In this document: piece after piece, positions 16,675 to 28,744 of the stretch | How the letters are laid out: each line of letters begins with the position of its first letter | How positions within the stretch are numbered: position 1 is the first letter of the stretch | NCBI RefSeq assembly: GCF_001571325.1 | Contig: NZ_BCTO01000012.1 | Coordinates: forward strand, 19,335-83,334 | Direction: 5' to 3' | From: Delftia tsuruhatensis NBRC 16741 | GTDB lineage: Bacteria; Pseudomonadota; Gammaproteobacteria; Burkholderiales; Burkholderiaceae_C | Length of the DNA stretch: 64,000 nt | The notes under the pieces: model-generated | Databases searched by the model: none | What the model saw: the letters and a program-made list of their open reading frames with translations, nothing else | Told to the model about the DNA's origin: nothing | Made by a program: the position numbers and the translations under genes

Positions 16675-16726
16675 CTTGCGCGCCGACCCTGTCGTTTTCC
16701 ACTTTCACTAGCAGTCCTTCTCGTTG

Positions 16727-18534
<1,808 letters not shown>

Positions 18535-18535
<1 letters not shown>

Positions 18536-19512
18536 TGCAAGCCATGCAATGGATTACGGCCGTCGTGCTGGCGGCTTTCGTGGGCTATATCGGCGCCTGG
18601 TACACGGGCTTCATCGAGGGCAACTTCGCGTTGCTGCTGTTCCTGGCCACCGTGGTCACTGGCCTGTACTGGGTGGCCGAACGGCTGTATTTCCTGCCCC
18701 GCCGCCGCCGCGCCGCCGTGGCCATCGAGGAGGCTGCCGTGGCGCGCCGCGCAGAACTCGACCGCATGGGCATCGCCAAGACCGACATCGAGGTGTCGGA
18801 AGAGGCCAAGGGCCGCATCCTCATGCAGCCCTGGTGGCTTGACTGGACCGCGGGCCTGTTCCCCGTGATCGCCATCGTCTTTGTCCTGCGCTCGTTCCTG
18901 TTCGAGCCGTTCAAGATTCCCTCGGGCTCCATGATTCCCACGCTGCTCGTGGGCGACCTGATCCTGGTGAACAAGTTCACCTACGGCGTGCGCCTGCCGG
19001 TGATCAACACCAAGATCACCCAGGGCCAGCCGCTGCAGCGCGGCGATGTGGTGGTGTTCCGCTATCCTCCGCAACCCAGCCTGGACTACATCAAGCGCGT
19101 GGTGGGCCTGCCGGGTGACGAGATCTCCTATCTGAACAAGCGGCTGACGGTCAATGGCAAGGAAGTCCCGGTCAGCGAACTGCCGGACTTCTTCGACAAG
19201 GACGCGATGCGCTACTTCAAGCAGTACGAGGAGTCGCTGGGCGACAAGCCGCACCGCATGATCGTGAACCAGGACGTGCCCGCATTCATCCAGGGTGCCA
19301 GCGGCTTCGAGTTCCGCGAGAACTGCCGCTACAGCGTCGAAGGCATCACCTGCAAGGTGCCCGAGGGCCAGTACTTCATGATGGGAGACAACCGCGACAA
19401 TTCGCTGGATTCCCGATACTGGGGCTTTGTGCCCGACAAGAACATCGTTGGCCGGGCCTTCTTCGTCTGGATGAACTTCGGGGATTTCAAGCGCATCGGC
19501 GGCTTCCATTGA
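18535..19512 (+). CDS. lepB: Signal peptidase I
   Basis: Inner-membrane protease that removes signal peptides from exported proteins. Two N-terminal helices are visible (WITAVVLAAFVGYIGAWY; FALLLFLATVVTGLYWVA), and a hydrophobic stretch precedes the catalytic region. Nucleophile Ser132 lies in IPSGSMIPTLL and general base Lys187 in YIKRVVGLPGD. The box MGDNRDNSLDSRYWGFVP is near the C-terminus. Length 325 residues. The ATG overlaps the lepA stop. It is essential for the export of proteins such as MucD and the Sel1 protein in this window. Confidence 0.97.
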
Positions 19513-19582
19513 TCACATGCATGCCTGAGGGCCAGATGCCCCCAGGCATGCGCGAGGGATTCACATCGGAGGAGGAAAAAGC

Positions 19583-19945
19583 ATGTTGACATCGAACAAC
19601 CGGCGTTCGCGCCAGCGCGGTCTGTCCTTTCTGGGACTGGTGTTTGTGATTGCCCTGGGCGTGGGTGTGGTGGCCGTGGGCGCACAATCAGTGCCGGTCT
19701 TCCTGGAGTACCAGGCCATCGTCAAGGCCGCCAACAAGGCGGCCCGCGAAGGCAATTCCGTGGCCGAGGTCAAGGCCAGCTTCGAGCGTTCCGCCGCCAT
19801 TGATGACTTCACATCCGTGAAGGGCGCAGACCTCGAGGTGACCAAAATCAATGACCGTGTGGTGGTGGGGTTCGAATATTCGCGCGAGATCCATCTCGTG
19901 GGCCCCGCCTACCTGACTTACCGTTTTAAGAAGCAGACCCAATAG
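19583..19945 (+). CDS. DUF4845 membrane protein
   Basis: A 120-residue protein with an N-terminal membrane helix ([22 protein letters not shown]) preceded by a basic, pilin-like stretch (RRSRQRG). A small soluble domain ends in YLTYRFKKQ. It matches the DUF4845 family, found between lepB and rnc in betaproteobacteria. Function is unknown. It has an excellent GGAGGA ribosome site, and its stop is directly followed by the rnc start codon. Confidence 0.85.
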   Translation: MLTSNNRRSRQRGLSFLGLVFVIALGVGVVAVGAQSVPVFLEYQAIVKAANKAAREGNSVAEVKASFERSAAIDDFTSVKGADLEVTKINDRVVVGFEYSREIHLVGPAYLTYRFKKQTQ

Positions 19946-20629
19946 GTGCCTCCCTTACTGAATGCGCTGCAGCTGAGGCTGCAGCATCAATTTGCCGAGC
20001 CTGCATTGCTGCAGCGTGCCGTCACGCACCGCAGCTTCTCGGCAGACAACAACGAGCGCCTGGAATTCCTCGGCGACTCGGTGCTGAATCTTGCCATTTC
20101 CAGCCTGCTCTACCAGCGGCTCAGTTCCATGCCCGAGGGCGATCTGTCCCGCGTGCGCGCCAACCTGGTCAAGGAAGGCACGCTGCACCAGATCGCGCTG
20201 AGGCTGCAGTTGCCCGATCTGCTGCGCCTGGGCGAAGGCGAATCCAAGTCGGGCGGCAAGCAACGCCCCTCCATCCTGGCCGATGCGGTCGAGGCCCTGA
20301 TCGGCGCAGTGTATCTGGACGCCGGCTACGCTGCGGGCGAGAAGGTGGTACACCATCTCTTCGAGGGCGTGGACATCAACCCCCACATGCGCGCAGCCGA
20401 AAAGGATGCGAAGACGGCCCTGCAGGAATGGCTGCAGGGGCGGCGCATGAAGCTGCCGCAGTACGAAGTGGTTGCCACCACGGGCGCCGCCCATCGCCAG
20501 ACCTTCGAGGTGGCCTGCGCGATTGCCGAGTTGCAACTGCAGGCCCGGGGAACGGGTGCCTCGCGCAGGGCCGCCGAGCAGACGGCTGCCACAGCCATGC
20601 TGGAACTATTGAAAGCAAGACACGCATGA
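19946..20629 (+). CDS. rnc: Ribonuclease III
   Basis: Double-strand-specific endonuclease that processes rRNA precursors. The signature [18 protein letters not shown] is at about residues 34-51. The second catalytic region contains [24 protein letters not shown]-terminal double-stranded RNA-binding domain is seen at [18 protein letters not shown] through the end. Length 227 residues. It starts with GTG directly at the stop of the DUF4845 gene, and its stop overlaps the era start, so it is translationally coupled on both sides. Confidence 0.97.
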   Translation: MPPLLNALQLRLQHQFAEPALLQRAVTHRSFSADNNERLEFLGDSVLNLAISSLLYQRLSSMPEGDLSRVRANLVKEGTLHQIALRLQLPDLLRLGEGESKSGGKQRPSILADAVEALIGAVYLDAGYAAGEKVVHHLFEGVDINPHMRAAEKDAKTALQEWLQGRRMKLPQYEVVATTGAAHRQTFEVACAIAELQLQARGTGASRRAAEQTAATAMLELLKARHA

Positions 20630-21660
20630 ACCAAGACAAACCCCCGGCGCCGGCACAGACCGCCGCCGAACTCGATGCCCTGCTGGCTGCGGCCAAGCCC
20701 GGCGCTGGCGCAGCTCGCACGGCATCCGCTGCTGATGACACCCCGGCACCCGAGGTGCCGACCGGCCCGCAGCGCTGCGGCCTGATCGCCATCGTCGGCA
20801 AGCCCAATGTGGGCAAGTCCACGCTGATGAATGCGCTGGTGGGCCAGAAGATCAGCATCACCTCGCGCAAGGCGCAGACCACGCGCCACCGCATCACGGG
20901 CATTCGCACGCGCGCCGCGACGCAATTCATCTTTGTCGATACGCCGGGTTTCCAGACCAAGCACAGCACGGCACTGAACAAGTCGCTCAACAAGACCGTG
21001 ATGGGCGCCATCGGCGACGTGGACCTGATCCTGTTCGTCGTGGAAGCCGGCCAGTTCACGCTGGCCGATGCCAAGGTGCTGTCGCTGTTCAAGCCTGGCA
21101 TCCCCACGCTGCTGATTGCCAACAAGCTGGACACCGTGGGCCGCCGTGCCGAGATCGCCCCCTGGCTCAAGGGCATGCAGGAGCGCCATCCGTTCGCCGA
21201 GTTCGTGCCCATGTCGGCCAAGAACAAGGGAGACATCGAGCGCCTGTTCGGCATCTGCGAGAAGTACCTGCCCGAGCAGGACTGGATGTACGCCGCCGAC
21301 GAGCTGACCGACCGCAGCGAGAAGTTCCTCGCCTCGGAGACCGTGCGCGAGAAGCTGTTCCGATTCACGGGCGACGAGCTGCCCTACACCTCCACGGTGG
21401 TCGTCGACAAGTTCGAGGAAGAGGCCAGCAAGCAGCACAAGCGTTTCATCCGCGTGGCGGCCACCATCGTGGTCGAGCGCGACGGCCACAAGGCCATGAT
21501 CATCGGAGAGAAGGGCGAGCGCCTCAAGCGCATCAGCACCGAGGCGCGCCAGGAGCTGGAGAAGCTCATGGATGCCAAGGTCTTCCTCGAAGTCTGGGTC
21601 AAGGTCCGCTCCGGCTGGGCCGACGACGAAGCCCGCGTGCGTTCGTTCGGCTACGAGTGA
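20626..21660 (+). CDS. era: GTPase Era
   Basis: GTPase that binds the 3' end of 16S rRNA during 30S assembly. The G1 motif GKPNVGKST is at residues 58-66, DTPGFQTKH is G3 and NKLDTVG is G4. The KH domain ([17 protein letters not shown]) is near the C-terminus. Length is 344 residues, about 45 more than E. coli Era. The extra part is an N-terminal Ala/Pro-rich tail (residues 1-48), common in Comamonadaceae. The ATG overlaps the rnc stop by ATGA. The frame opens farther upstream inside rnc, but that is a shadow. Confidence 0.97.
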   Translation: MNQDKPPAPAQTAAELDALLAAAKPGAGAARTASAADDTPAPEVPTGPQRCGLIAIVGKPNVGKSTLMNALVGQKISITSRKAQTTRHRITGIRTRAATQFIFVDTPGFQTKHSTALNKSLNKTVMGAIGDVDLILFVVEAGQFTLADAKVLSLFKPGIPTLLIANKLDTVGRRAEIAPWLKGMQERHPFAEFVPMSAKNKGDIERLFGICEKYLPEQDWMYAADELTDRSEKFLASETVREKLFRFTGDELPYTSTVVVDKFEEEASKQHKRFIRVAATIVVERDGHKAMIIGEKGERLKRISTEARQELEKLMDAKVFLEVWVKVRSGWADDEARVRSFGYE

Positions 21661-21687
21661 GCACCCTTACCGCAAGGCCCTGCGTCC

Positions 21688-22458
21688 ATGGCTAGCGCCA
21701 AGCGTGTCTCGGACGAGCCGGCCTTCGTCCTGCACAGCTACGACTGGAGCGAGTCCAGCCTGATCCTTGAGGTCTTCACGCGTCACCGGGGCCGCGTGGC
21801 GCTGGCGGCCAAGGGCGTCAAGCGGCCGACCTCGAACTTTCGCCCCGTGCTGCTGCCGCTGCAGCCGCTGAGCCTGAGCTACAGCCTGGGCGGCGAGGGC
21901 AATGGCGAGATCCATACCCTCAAGGGCGCAGAGTGGGTGGGCGGGCATGTCATGCCCCAGGGTGACGCCCTGCTGTCGGGCCTGTACCTCAACGAGCTGC
22001 TGATGCGCCTGCTGGCGCGCGACGATCCCTACGCGGCGCTGTTCGACATCTATGCCGGCGTGGTGCGCGTGCTGGCAGGCCAGCATGGCGATGCCATCGA
22101 GCCCGTGCTGCGCACCTTCGAGCTGCTGCTGCTGCGCGAACTGGGCCATCTGCCTGCCTTGAATGAGGAAAGCGCCACGCTGGCTCCGCTGGCCGAGGGG
22201 CGTCGCTATGCGCTGGTGGCCGAAGGCGGCCTGCGCCCGGCGCTGCAGGGCGAGCGCGCCGTGCTGGGCGCTGCGCAATGGCAGGCCATTGAAAGCGCGC
22301 TGCAGGCACGGCAGGCCTTCAACGCCACACTGCATGTGGTGGCCCAGCCCGAGGCGGCGCTGGCCCTCAAGCCCCAACTGAGGGCCTTGCTGCAATACCA
22401 TTGCGGCAGTCCCATGCTGCGCACCCGCCAGCTGATGATGGATCTGCAATCGCTATGA
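21688..22458 (+). CDS. recO: DNA repair protein RecO
   Basis: Loads RecA in the RecFOR gap-repair pathway. It has the N-terminal OB fold ([38 protein letters not shown]) and the helical C-terminal domain ([45 protein letters not shown]). Length 256 residues. It is in the usual rnc-era-recO-pdxJ order and overlaps the pdxJ start by 4 nt. The zinc-binding cysteines of some RecO proteins are not seen. Confidence 0.94.
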   Translation: MASAKRVSDEPAFVLHSYDWSESSLILEVFTRHRGRVALAAKGVKRPTSNFRPVLLPLQPLSLSYSLGGEGNGEIHTLKGAEWVGGHVMPQGDALLSGLYLNELLMRLLARDDPYAALFDIYAGVVRVLAGQHGDAIEPVLRTFELLLLRELGHLPALNEESATLAPLAEGRRYALVAEGGLRPALQGERAVLGAAQWQAIESALQARQAFNATLHVVAQPEAALALKPQLRALLQYHCGSPMLRTRQLMMDLQSL

Positions 22459-23228
22459 ATCTTTCCCACGCTTCGCAGCGCACGGCGCTGTCGGTCAATG
22501 TCAACAAGGTTGCGCTGCTGCGCAACACGCGCCATCTGGGCATTCCCAGCGTGACGCGCGCCGCGCGCATCTGCCTGGAGGCCGGTGCCCAGGGCATCAC
22601 CATCCATCCGCGTCCCGACCAGCGCCATATCCGCAGCGAAGATGTCTATGAACTGCATGCGCTGATGAAGCAGTGGCCGCAGGCGGAGTTCAACATCGAG
22701 GGCAACCCGACGCAGAACCTGATGGACTTCATCCGGGCCACGCGCCCGCACCAGGCCACCTTCGTGCCCGACAGCGAGGACCAATTCACCAGCGACCATG
22801 GCTGGAACTTCCCGCAGGACGCCGAGCGCCTGAAGCCGCTGATCGCCGAATGCCGCCAACTCGGCGTGCGCGTCAGCCTGTTCATGGACCCGGTTCCCGC
22901 ACAGATGGCCGCTGCGCGCGCCGTGGGCGCCGACCGGGTCGAGCTGTACACCGAGCCCTATGCGGCCGCCTGGGGCACGGCAGACCAGGAAGTTCAACTG
23001 CAGGCCTACGCGGCGGCGGCCCAGGCTGCGCTGGACGCCGGGCTGGGCATCAATGCCGGCCATGACCTCAGCCGCGACAACCTGGCCGCCTTCGTGGCGC
23101 GCGTGCCGGGCCTGCTCGAAGTCTCCATCGGCCATGCGCTGATCGCCGACGCGCTGGAGCTGGGCTACGCCCAAACCGTGCGCGCCTACCAGCAGTGCAT
23201 AGACCAGGGCATGGCGGCGCGCGCCTGA
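22455..23228 (+). CDS. pdxJ: Pyridoxine 5'-phosphate synthase
   Basis: Last step of de novo vitamin B6 synthesis, condensing 3-amino-1-hydroxyacetone phosphate with deoxyxylulose phosphate. The PdxJ signatures are [15 protein letters not shown] at the N-terminus, [18 protein letters not shown] (about residues 48-65) and NIEGNPT. Toward the C-terminus are [13 protein letters not shown] and [13 protein letters not shown]. Length 257 residues from the ATG that overlaps the recO stop. The frame opens 54 nt earlier inside recO, not used here. Confidence 0.97.
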   Translation: MNLSHASQRTALSVNVNKVALLRNTRHLGIPSVTRAARICLEAGAQGITIHPRPDQRHIRSEDVYELHALMKQWPQAEFNIEGNPTQNLMDFIRATRPHQATFVPDSEDQFTSDHGWNFPQDAERLKPLIAECRQLGVRVSLFMDPVPAQMAAARAVGADRVELYTEPYAAAWGTADQEVQLQAYAAAAQAALDAGLGINAGHDLSRDNLAAFVARVPGLLEVSIGHALIADALELGYAQTVRAYQQCIDQGMAARA

Positions 23229-23248
23229 AGCTTTCGCGGAGCGAATCC

Positions 23249-23644
23249 ATGATCTACGGCATCGGTACCGACATCTGCGACGTGCGCCGCATCCGCGCCA
23301 GCCTGGAGCGCCATGGCGACCGTTTCGCCGAGAAGGTGCTGGCCGAAGGCGAACTGTCCACCTGGCGAGCCCGCCGCGCGCGCTGGCCCGAGCGCGGCAT
23401 CCGCTTCGTCGCCACGCGCTTTTCCGCCAAGGAGGCCTTTTCCAAGGCCATAGGCATGGGCATGGTCATGCCCATGACCTGGCGCAGCTGCGAGGTCGTC
23501 AAGCTGCCCAGTGGCCAGCCAGCCATCGTGCTGCACGGCGCGCTCAAGGAATGGTTCGAGGCACGGAACCTGCAGGTTCACCTGTCCGTGACCGACGAGA
23601 GCGACTATGCGGCCAGCTTCTGCGTGGTCGAGCGCCGCGCCTGA
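23249..23644 (+). CDS. acpS: Holo-ACP synthase
   Basis: Attaches 4'-phosphopantetheine to apo-ACP. It begins [15 protein letters not shown], with the metal-binding Asp in [18 protein letters not shown] contains the conserved metal-binding Glu. [18 protein letters not shown] closes the fold. Length 131 residues. The ATG at 23249 has a GGAG site 8 nt upstream. Its substrate AcpP is encoded at 10938-11177. Confidence 0.96.
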   Translation: MIYGIGTDICDVRRIRASLERHGDRFAEKVLAEGELSTWRARRARWPERGIRFVATRFSAKEAFSKAIGMGMVMPMTWRSCEVVKLPSGQPAIVLHGALKEWFEARNLQVHLSVTDESDYAASFCVVERRA

Positions 23645-23693
23645 CACCCGGCCGGCGCAGCGCTGGCTTTTTTGACTCCACAGGATTCATAGC

Positions 23694-24785
23694 ATGACCG
23701 AGCACGCACCCCTGATCATCGACATCGCCGGCAAGGCGCTCACCGACGCGGACCGCCGGCGCCTGGCGCATCCGCTGGTCGGCGGCATCATCCTCTTCGC
23801 CCGCAACTGGGAAAGCCGCGAGCAACTGGTGCAGCTGTGCGCCGATATCAAGGGCGTCAAAGCCGACCTGCTGATCTGCGTGGACCACGAGGGCGGGCGC
23901 GTGCAGCGTTTTCGTGCCGACGGATTCACGCATCTGCCGCCCATGCGCGCCTTCGGCCAGATGTGGATGGACGACGGCAAGGGCAGCAAGCAGCGCGAAG
24001 GCAGTGGCGCCCTGGCCGCCATGAACGCCGCCACGGCGGCCGGCTACGTGCTGGGCACCGAGCTGCGTGCCTGCGGCGTGGATTTCAGCTTCACCCCGGT
24101 GCTGGACCTTGACTACGGTGCCAGCAGCGTCATCGGCGACCGCAGCTTCCACCGCGACCCGCGCGTGGTGGCGGCGCTGGCCCGCAGCCTAATGCACGGC
24201 CTGCTGCAGGCCGGCATGGGCAACTGCGGCAAACACTTTCCCGGCCACGGCTTCGTCAAGGCCGACTCGCATGTGGACATTCCGGTCGATGGCCGCAGCC
24301 TCACCGCCATCCTGGGCGAGGACGCCGCGCCCTATCCCTGGCTGTCCAGCGTGCTCACGGCCGTGATGCCGGCCCATGTGATCTACCCCAAGGTCGACAG
24401 GCGCCCGGCCGGTTTTTCCGCCAAGTGGCTCAAGGACATCCTGCGCAGCCGCCTGCGCTACGACGGCGCCATCTTCAGCGATGACCTGAGCATGGAGGGC
24501 GCGCGCCGCATCGACGGGCAACTCATCGGCTACACCGACGCAGCCCTGGCCGCGCTGGAGGCCGGCTGCGACATGGTGCTGCTGTGCAACCAGAGCCTGG
24601 GCCTGGGCGAGCATGTGGACGAGCTGCTGGCCGGCATGGAGGCCGCGCAGCGCAGTGGCCGCTGGCAGCCCGATGCCGACAGCGAATCGCGCCGCCTGGC
24701 CCTGCTGCCGGAGACCGTGCCCCAGCCCTGGGACGACCTCATGCGCCAGCCGGCCTACCTCCAGGCGCTGGACCTGCTGCCTTGA
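23694..24785 (+). CDS. nagZ: Beta-N-acetylglucosaminidase NagZ
   Basis: Cytoplasmic glycoside hydrolase family 3 enzyme that removes GlcNAc from recycled muropeptides. Substrate and catalytic motifs are VDHEGGRVQRF, GDRSFHRDP and KHFPGHGFVKADSHVD (with the general acid/base His). IFSDDLSMEGA holds the nucleophile Asp. Length 363 residues, slightly longer than E. coli NagZ; a short insertion (MDDGKGSKQREGSG) is visible near residue 93. It follows acpS as in many betaproteobacteria. Its start has a weak ribosome site. Confidence 0.95.
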   Translation: MTEHAPLIIDIAGKALTDADRRRLAHPLVGGIILFARNWESREQLVQLCADIKGVKADLLICVDHEGGRVQRFRADGFTHLPPMRAFGQMWMDDGKGSKQREGSGALAAMNAATAAGYVLGTELRACGVDFSFTPVLDLDYGASSVIGDRSFHRDPRVVAALARSLMHGLLQAGMGNCGKHFPGHGFVKADSHVDIPVDGRSLTAILGEDAAPYPWLSSVLTAVMPAHVIYPKVDRRPAGFSAKWLKDILRSRLRYDGAIFSDDLSMEGARRIDGQLIGYTDAALAALEAGCDMVLLCNQSLGLGEHVDELLAGMEAAQRSGRWQPDADSESRRLALLPETVPQPWDDLMRQPAYLQALDLLP

Positions 24786-24894
24786 TGGATTGACGAGCGC
24801 AGCGGCTGGCCGGCTGAGGCCTGGCGGGCTTTGCAAAGGCTGTGCGGGCCATGGAGGACGCGCACGCCAAGTGTTTTCACAGGAGAGTTTTCCC

Positions 24895-26001
24895 ATGCGC
24901 GTTGGCGTGCTGACCGGAGGTGGCGACTGCCCCGGCCTGAATGCGGTGATCCGTGCGGTCACCAAGTCCCTGATCAACCACGGCCAGTGCGAGGTGCTGG
25001 GCATTGCCGACGGCTTCGAGGGCCTGATGCTCGACCCGCCCGGCGTCAAGCCCCTGGGCTGGGACGAGGTCTCGGGCATCCTGCATGTGGGCGGCACCAT
25101 CCTGGGCACCAGCAACAGCGCCAATCCCCTGCGCGATGAGGCCACGCTGGAGCATGTGGGTCGCAACGTCCGGGCGCTGGGACTGGACGTGGTGGTGGCC
25201 ATCGGCGGCGACGGCACCATGAGCCTGGCGCATGGCCTGGCCGAACAGGTGGGCCTGACCTGCGTGGGCGTGCCCAAGACCATCGACAACGACATTGCCA
25301 ACTGCGAGCGCAGCTTTGGTTTCGACACCGCCGTGGCCACGGCCACCGAGGCGCTGCGCCGCATCGAGAGCACAGCCAACAGCCACCACCGCGTGATGAT
25401 CGTCGAGACCATGGGGCGCCATGCCGGATGGCTGGCGCTGGAGGCCGGCATTGCCGGTGCGGCCGACGTCATCCTGCTGCCCGAGATCGACTACGACCTG
25501 CAGGCCATCGTGGATTTCTGCCGCATGCGCGAGCAGCGCCAGCGCTACACCATCATCTGCATCGGCGAGGGCGCCAAGGAAAGCGGTGCCAGCCTCACGG
25601 TGCGTGAGCGCATAGAGCAAAGCCCGGACCCCGTACGCCTGGGCGGCGTCGGCCATGTGCTGCGCGAGCGCCTGCAGCCCCATCTCAGGAGCGAGGTGCG
25701 CACCACGGTGCTGGGCCATGTGCAACGCGGGGGCGACCCCACTCCCTTTGACCGCGTGCTGGCCACGCAGTACGGCCACCATGCGGCGCAGCTGGTGCTG
25801 TCCGGCGGCTTTGGGCGCATGGTCACGCTGCAGGGCGGGCAGATCGGCAGCGTGGAAATCTCACGCGTGGCCAACACCCAGCGCACCGTGCCGCTGGACC
25901 ACGGCCTGCTCACCATGGCGCGCGACATAGGCATTTGCCTGGGCGAGCCCCGCAAGCCTGCTGCGTCGCCGGCCGCCGCTGGCCGCGCTGGCCGCCACTG
26001 A
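24895..26001 (+). CDS. 6-phosphofructokinase family protein (ATP-type signature)
   Basis: PfkA-fold kinase acting on fructose 6-phosphate. N-terminal VGVLTGGGDCPGLNAVIR binds nucleotide. AIGGDGTMS (residues 102-110) has Gly107, as in ATP enzymes; PPi-dependent forms have Asp there. VPKTIDNDI contains the catalytic Asp131 with Lys128 before it, as in group III / mixed-type PFKs. ETMGRHAGWLALE and TTVLGHVQRGGDP are conserved. Length 368 residues. The start at 24895 has an AGGAGAG site. The cosubstrate call (ATP or PPi) is inference from one residue. Confidence 0.9.
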   Translation: MRVGVLTGGGDCPGLNAVIRAVTKSLINHGQCEVLGIADGFEGLMLDPPGVKPLGWDEVSGILHVGGTILGTSNSANPLRDEATLEHVGRNVRALGLDVVVAIGGDGTMSLAHGLAEQVGLTCVGVPKTIDNDIANCERSFGFDTAVATATEALRRIESTANSHHRVMIVETMGRHAGWLALEAGIAGAADVILLPEIDYDLQAIVDFCRMREQRQRYTIICIGEGAKESGASLTVRERIEQSPDPVRLGGVGHVLRERLQPHLRSEVRTTVLGHVQRGGDPTPFDRVLATQYGHHAAQLVLSGGFGRMVTLQGGQIGSVEISRVANTQRTVPLDHGLLTMARDIGICLGEPRKPAASPAAAGRAGRH

Positions 26002-26008
26002 GCCCGCC

Positions 26009-26668
26009 ATGCGGCAACAGGGGCGCATCACCGGCTGGAAGGACGAGCAGGGCTTCGGCTTCATCGAGCCCGATGGCGGCGGGGCGCCGGTCTTTGTCCA
26101 CATCAAGTCCTTCACCGATCGCCGCCGCAGGCCCGAGGGCGGCGAGCGCGTCAGCTACGTACCCGGCCGCAACGCCCAAGGGAAATGGCGCGCCCAGGAT
26201 GTCGCCTTCATTGGCGAGTCCAGTAGCGGCCATCCGCAGCCTGCGCGGCGACGCCGTGCCGGCATGTCCTCGCGGCCTCAGTCAACTGTGCGAGGCCAGG
26301 TGGCAGTGGGGCTGGCCGCTGCCTTCTTCTGCGTGCTGATGGCCGTTGCCTGGATTGGCCGCATGCCCTGGGCACTGGTCGGCCTGTATGCGGCGGCAAG
26401 CTTCGTGACCTTCATGGTCTACGGATTCGACAAGTCCGCCGCCGTGCACGACCGCTGGCGTACCAGCGAAGGCCGCCTGCACCTGCTGGCGCTGCTGGGC
26501 GGCTGGCCTGGCGCGCTGCTCGCGCAAGGGCTGCTGCGGCACAAGTCCAGCAAGGCCTCGTTCCAGTTGGTGTTCTGGATCACCGTGGGGATCAACTGCT
26601 GCCTGCTGGCCTGGCTGCTGTCACCGGCGGGTGCGCCGTTGCGGGCTCTGGCACCCGGCATCTTCTGA
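26009..26668 (+). CDS. Cold-shock domain - DUF1294 membrane fusion protein
   Basis: Residues 1-68 form a cold-shock/S1-like nucleic-acid-binding domain (QGRITGWKDEQGFGFIEPD, VFVHIKSF). After a basic linker (PARRRRAGM) comes a membrane part of about 4 helices with the DUF1294 core (FMVYGFDKSAAV, RTSEGRLHLLALLGGWPGALLAQ, RHKSSKASFQLVFW). Length 219 residues. This domain pair is known in many proteobacteria; its function is not. It starts 7 nt after the phosphofructokinase gene and is probably cotranscribed with it. Confidence 0.88.
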   Translation: MRQQGRITGWKDEQGFGFIEPDGGGAPVFVHIKSFTDRRRRPEGGERVSYVPGRNAQGKWRAQDVAFIGESSSGHPQPARRRRAGMSSRPQSTVRGQVAVGLAAAFFCVLMAVAWIGRMPWALVGLYAAASFVTFMVYGFDKSAAVHDRWRTSEGRLHLLALLGGWPGALLAQGLLRHKSSKASFQLVFWITVGINCCLLAWLLSPAGAPLRALAPGIF

Positions 26669-26686
26669 AGACCCAAGGAGCAGGCG

Positions 26687-27349
26687 ATGACCCAGGTTGG
26701 ACCAGGGGCCGAAATGCCCAGCGCAAACGATGCATCGCTGCAGACCTGGCAGGCATCTTGGCAGCATGCCTGGTCCGCACTGGGCGCCAGCGCGCCGCAG
26801 CCTGTGCTGGCCGAGCTGCTGCAAAGCTACAGCGAGCCCCAGCGCCACTACCACACGCTGCAGCATCTGGGCGAGGCCATGGGCCTGCTGCAGCCGGCGC
26901 TGGGCCTGGCCGCGCACCCCGGCGAGGTGGCGCTGGCGCTGTGGTTCCATGATGCCGTCTACGAAACCCAGGCCAAGGACAACGAGGCGCGCAGCGCCGA
27001 CTGGGCCGTGGCCGTGGTGCGCGGGCAGGGCCTGCCGGCGGAGGTGGCCGGGCGCGTGCACGGCCTGATCATGGCGACCTGCCACACTGCACAGCCGTCC
27101 GGGATCGACGCCCAACTGCTGGTGGATGCCGACCTGGGCATTCTCGCGGCCGACCCTCTGCGGTTTGCCGAATACGAGTTGCAGGTGCGGGCCGAGTACG
27201 AATGGGTGCCCTTGCCGCTGTACCGCACCAAGCGCCGCGAGGTGCTGCAGGGCTTCATGCAGCGCGAGGCCATCTACTGCACTGACTGGTTCCGGCAACG
27301 GCTGGAGGCGCGGGCGCGGTGCAACCTCGCGCAGGCGCTGGGTTTGTAG
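26687..27349 (+). CDS. Predicted HD-superfamily metal-dependent hydrolase
   Basis: A 220-residue alpha-helical protein of the COG4339 type. Likely metal ligands are in RHYHTLQHL (about residue 49), WFHDAVYE (the HD pair, about 86) and DADLGILA (about 147). LYRTKRREVLQGF is a conserved C-terminal box. The substrate is unknown, though such proteins are suspected to act on phosphate esters. It starts 18 nt after the cold-shock fusion gene and has an AGGAG ribosome site. Named by motifs only. Confidence 0.82.
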   Translation: MTQVGPGAEMPSANDASLQTWQASWQHAWSALGASAPQPVLAELLQSYSEPQRHYHTLQHLGEAMGLLQPALGLAAHPGEVALALWFHDAVYETQAKDNEARSADWAVAVVRGQGLPAEVAGRVHGLIMATCHTAQPSGIDAQLLVDADLGILAADPLRFAEYELQVRAEYEWVPLPLYRTKRREVLQGFMQREAIYCTDWFRQRLEARARCNLAQALGL

Positions 27350-27459
27350 GCGGCGCCTGCGTCGGCATCCTATGATCGGGGGCTGCTGCGGGCCGTGCAG
27401 GCCTGCCTCCCTTTCTTTCTTATCTTGCCCAGGCTCTGCCTGGCTCACCGGACGCGCAG

Positions 27460-28677
27460 ATGACCACCCTTGGAACCCCTTACTCCCCCCATGCCACCAA
27501 AGTCATGCTGCTGGGCAGCGGCGAACTCGGCAAGGAAGTGCTGATCGCGCTGCAGCGCCTGGGCGTGGAAACCATTGCCGTGGACCGCTACGAGAACGCG
27601 CCCGGTCAGCAGGTGGCCCACCACGCACGCACCATCACCATGAGCGATCCGGCCCAGCTCAAGGCCTTGATCGAGGCCGAGAAACCCCACCTGGTCGTGC
27701 CCGAGATCGAGGCCATTGCCACGCCCATGCTCGAAGAGCTGGAAGCGGCAGGCGTGGTCACCGTGATCCCCACGGCCCGCGCCGCGCGCCTGACCATGGA
27801 CCGCGAAGGCATTCGCCGCCTGGCCGCCGAGACGCTGGGCCTGGCCACCAGCCCTTACCGCTTCTGTGATTCGCAGCAGGAACTGCAGGCTGCCATCGAC
27901 GGCACGGATGGCCAGCCCGCCATCGGCTTTCCCTGCGTGGTCAAGCCCGTGATGAGCAGCTCGGGCAAGGGCCAGAGCAAGCTGGACGGCCCGGACGACG
28001 TGGCCAAGGCCTGGGACTACGCCATGGCCGGCGGCCGCGTGAGCCATGGCCGTGTGATCGTCGAAGGCTTCATCGACTTCGACTACGAAATCACCCAGCT
28101 CACGGTGCGCGCCAAGGGTGCGGACGGCCAGGTGCAGACGCATTTCTGCGATCCGATCGGCCACATCCAGCAGTCCGGCGACTATGTGGAAAGCTGGCAG
28201 CCCCATCCCATGCACCCGGCGGCGCTGCAGAAGTCGCGCGACATCGCCAAGGCGGTGACCGACGACCTGGGCGGCCTGGGCCTGTTTGGCGTGGAGCTGT
28301 TCGTCAAGGGCGAGCAGGTCTGGTTCAGCGAAGTCTCGCCGCGCCCGCACGACACGGGGCTGGTCACGCTGGCCACGCAGTGGCAAAGCGAGTTCGAGCT
28401 GCATGCGCGCGCCATCCTGGGCCTGCCCGTGGATGCCTCGCTGCGCAATCCCGGCGCCAGCGCCGTGATCTATGGCGGGCAGGATGCCGAAGGCCTGGTG
28501 TTCGACGGCGTGGACGAGGCCCTGGCCGTGCCGGGCACGGACTTGCGCCTGTTCGGCAAGCCAGAGAGCTTCGTCAAGCGCCGCATGGGCGTGGCCCTGG
28601 CGCGCGCCCAGGATGTGGAGCAGGCGCGAACCAACGCCAAGCTGGCCGCCAGCAAGGTCCGGCCGCGCAAGCCCTGA
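27460..28677 (+). CDS. purT: Formate-dependent phosphoribosylglycinamide formyltransferase (GAR transformylase 2)
   Basis: ATP-grasp enzyme that formylates GAR with formate in purine synthesis. It begins with a nucleotide-binding [30 protein letters not shown] and the ATP-grasp core [17 protein letters not shown] follow. [18 protein letters not shown] and [17 protein letters not shown] are typical. Length 405 residues, as in the family. It stands alone after a 110-nt gap and ends at a strong terminator. Confidence 0.97.
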   Translation: MTTLGTPYSPHATKVMLLGSGELGKEVLIALQRLGVETIAVDRYENAPGQQVAHHARTITMSDPAQLKALIEAEKPHLVVPEIEAIATPMLEELEAAGVVTVIPTARAARLTMDREGIRRLAAETLGLATSPYRFCDSQQELQAAIDGTDGQPAIGFPCVVKPVMSSSGKGQSKLDGPDDVAKAWDYAMAGGRVSHGRVIVEGFIDFDYEITQLTVRAKGADGQVQTHFCDPIGHIQQSGDYVESWQPHPMHPAALQKSRDIAKAVTDDLGGLGLFGVELFVKGEQVWFSEVSPRPHDTGLVTLATQWQSEFELHARAILGLPVDASLRNPGASAVIYGGQDAEGLVFDGVDEALAVPGTDLRLFGKPESFVKRRMGVALARAQDVEQARTNAKLAASKVRPRKP

Positions 28678-28693
28678 GGCGCTGCCCAATGAC

Positions 28694-28729
28694 AAAGCCG
28701 CCGTCCCTTTGCCGGGCGGCGGCTTTTTT
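28694..28729. terminator. Terminator after purT
   Basis: AAAGCCGCC / GGCGGCTTT with a further inner pairing, followed by TTTTTT. It may also act for the convergent mscS-like gene. Confidence 0.88.
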
Positions 28730-28744
28730 CATGGGGTACCGGCC

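Larger units (their letters stand above)
16298..16726. other. mucD-lepA intergenic region with leader transcript signals
   Basis: 429 nt without a convincing gene. It holds two compact hairpins (16375-16396, GGGGCATT / AATGCCCC; 16449-16468, TGCGGTGC-AAAA-GCACCGCA). It also holds a tandem direct repeat of CTGTTGATAAA (16508-16529), a good promoter (16576-16603) and a terminator (16644-16674). A small RNA or a regulated lepA leader is possible. Confidence 0.6.
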
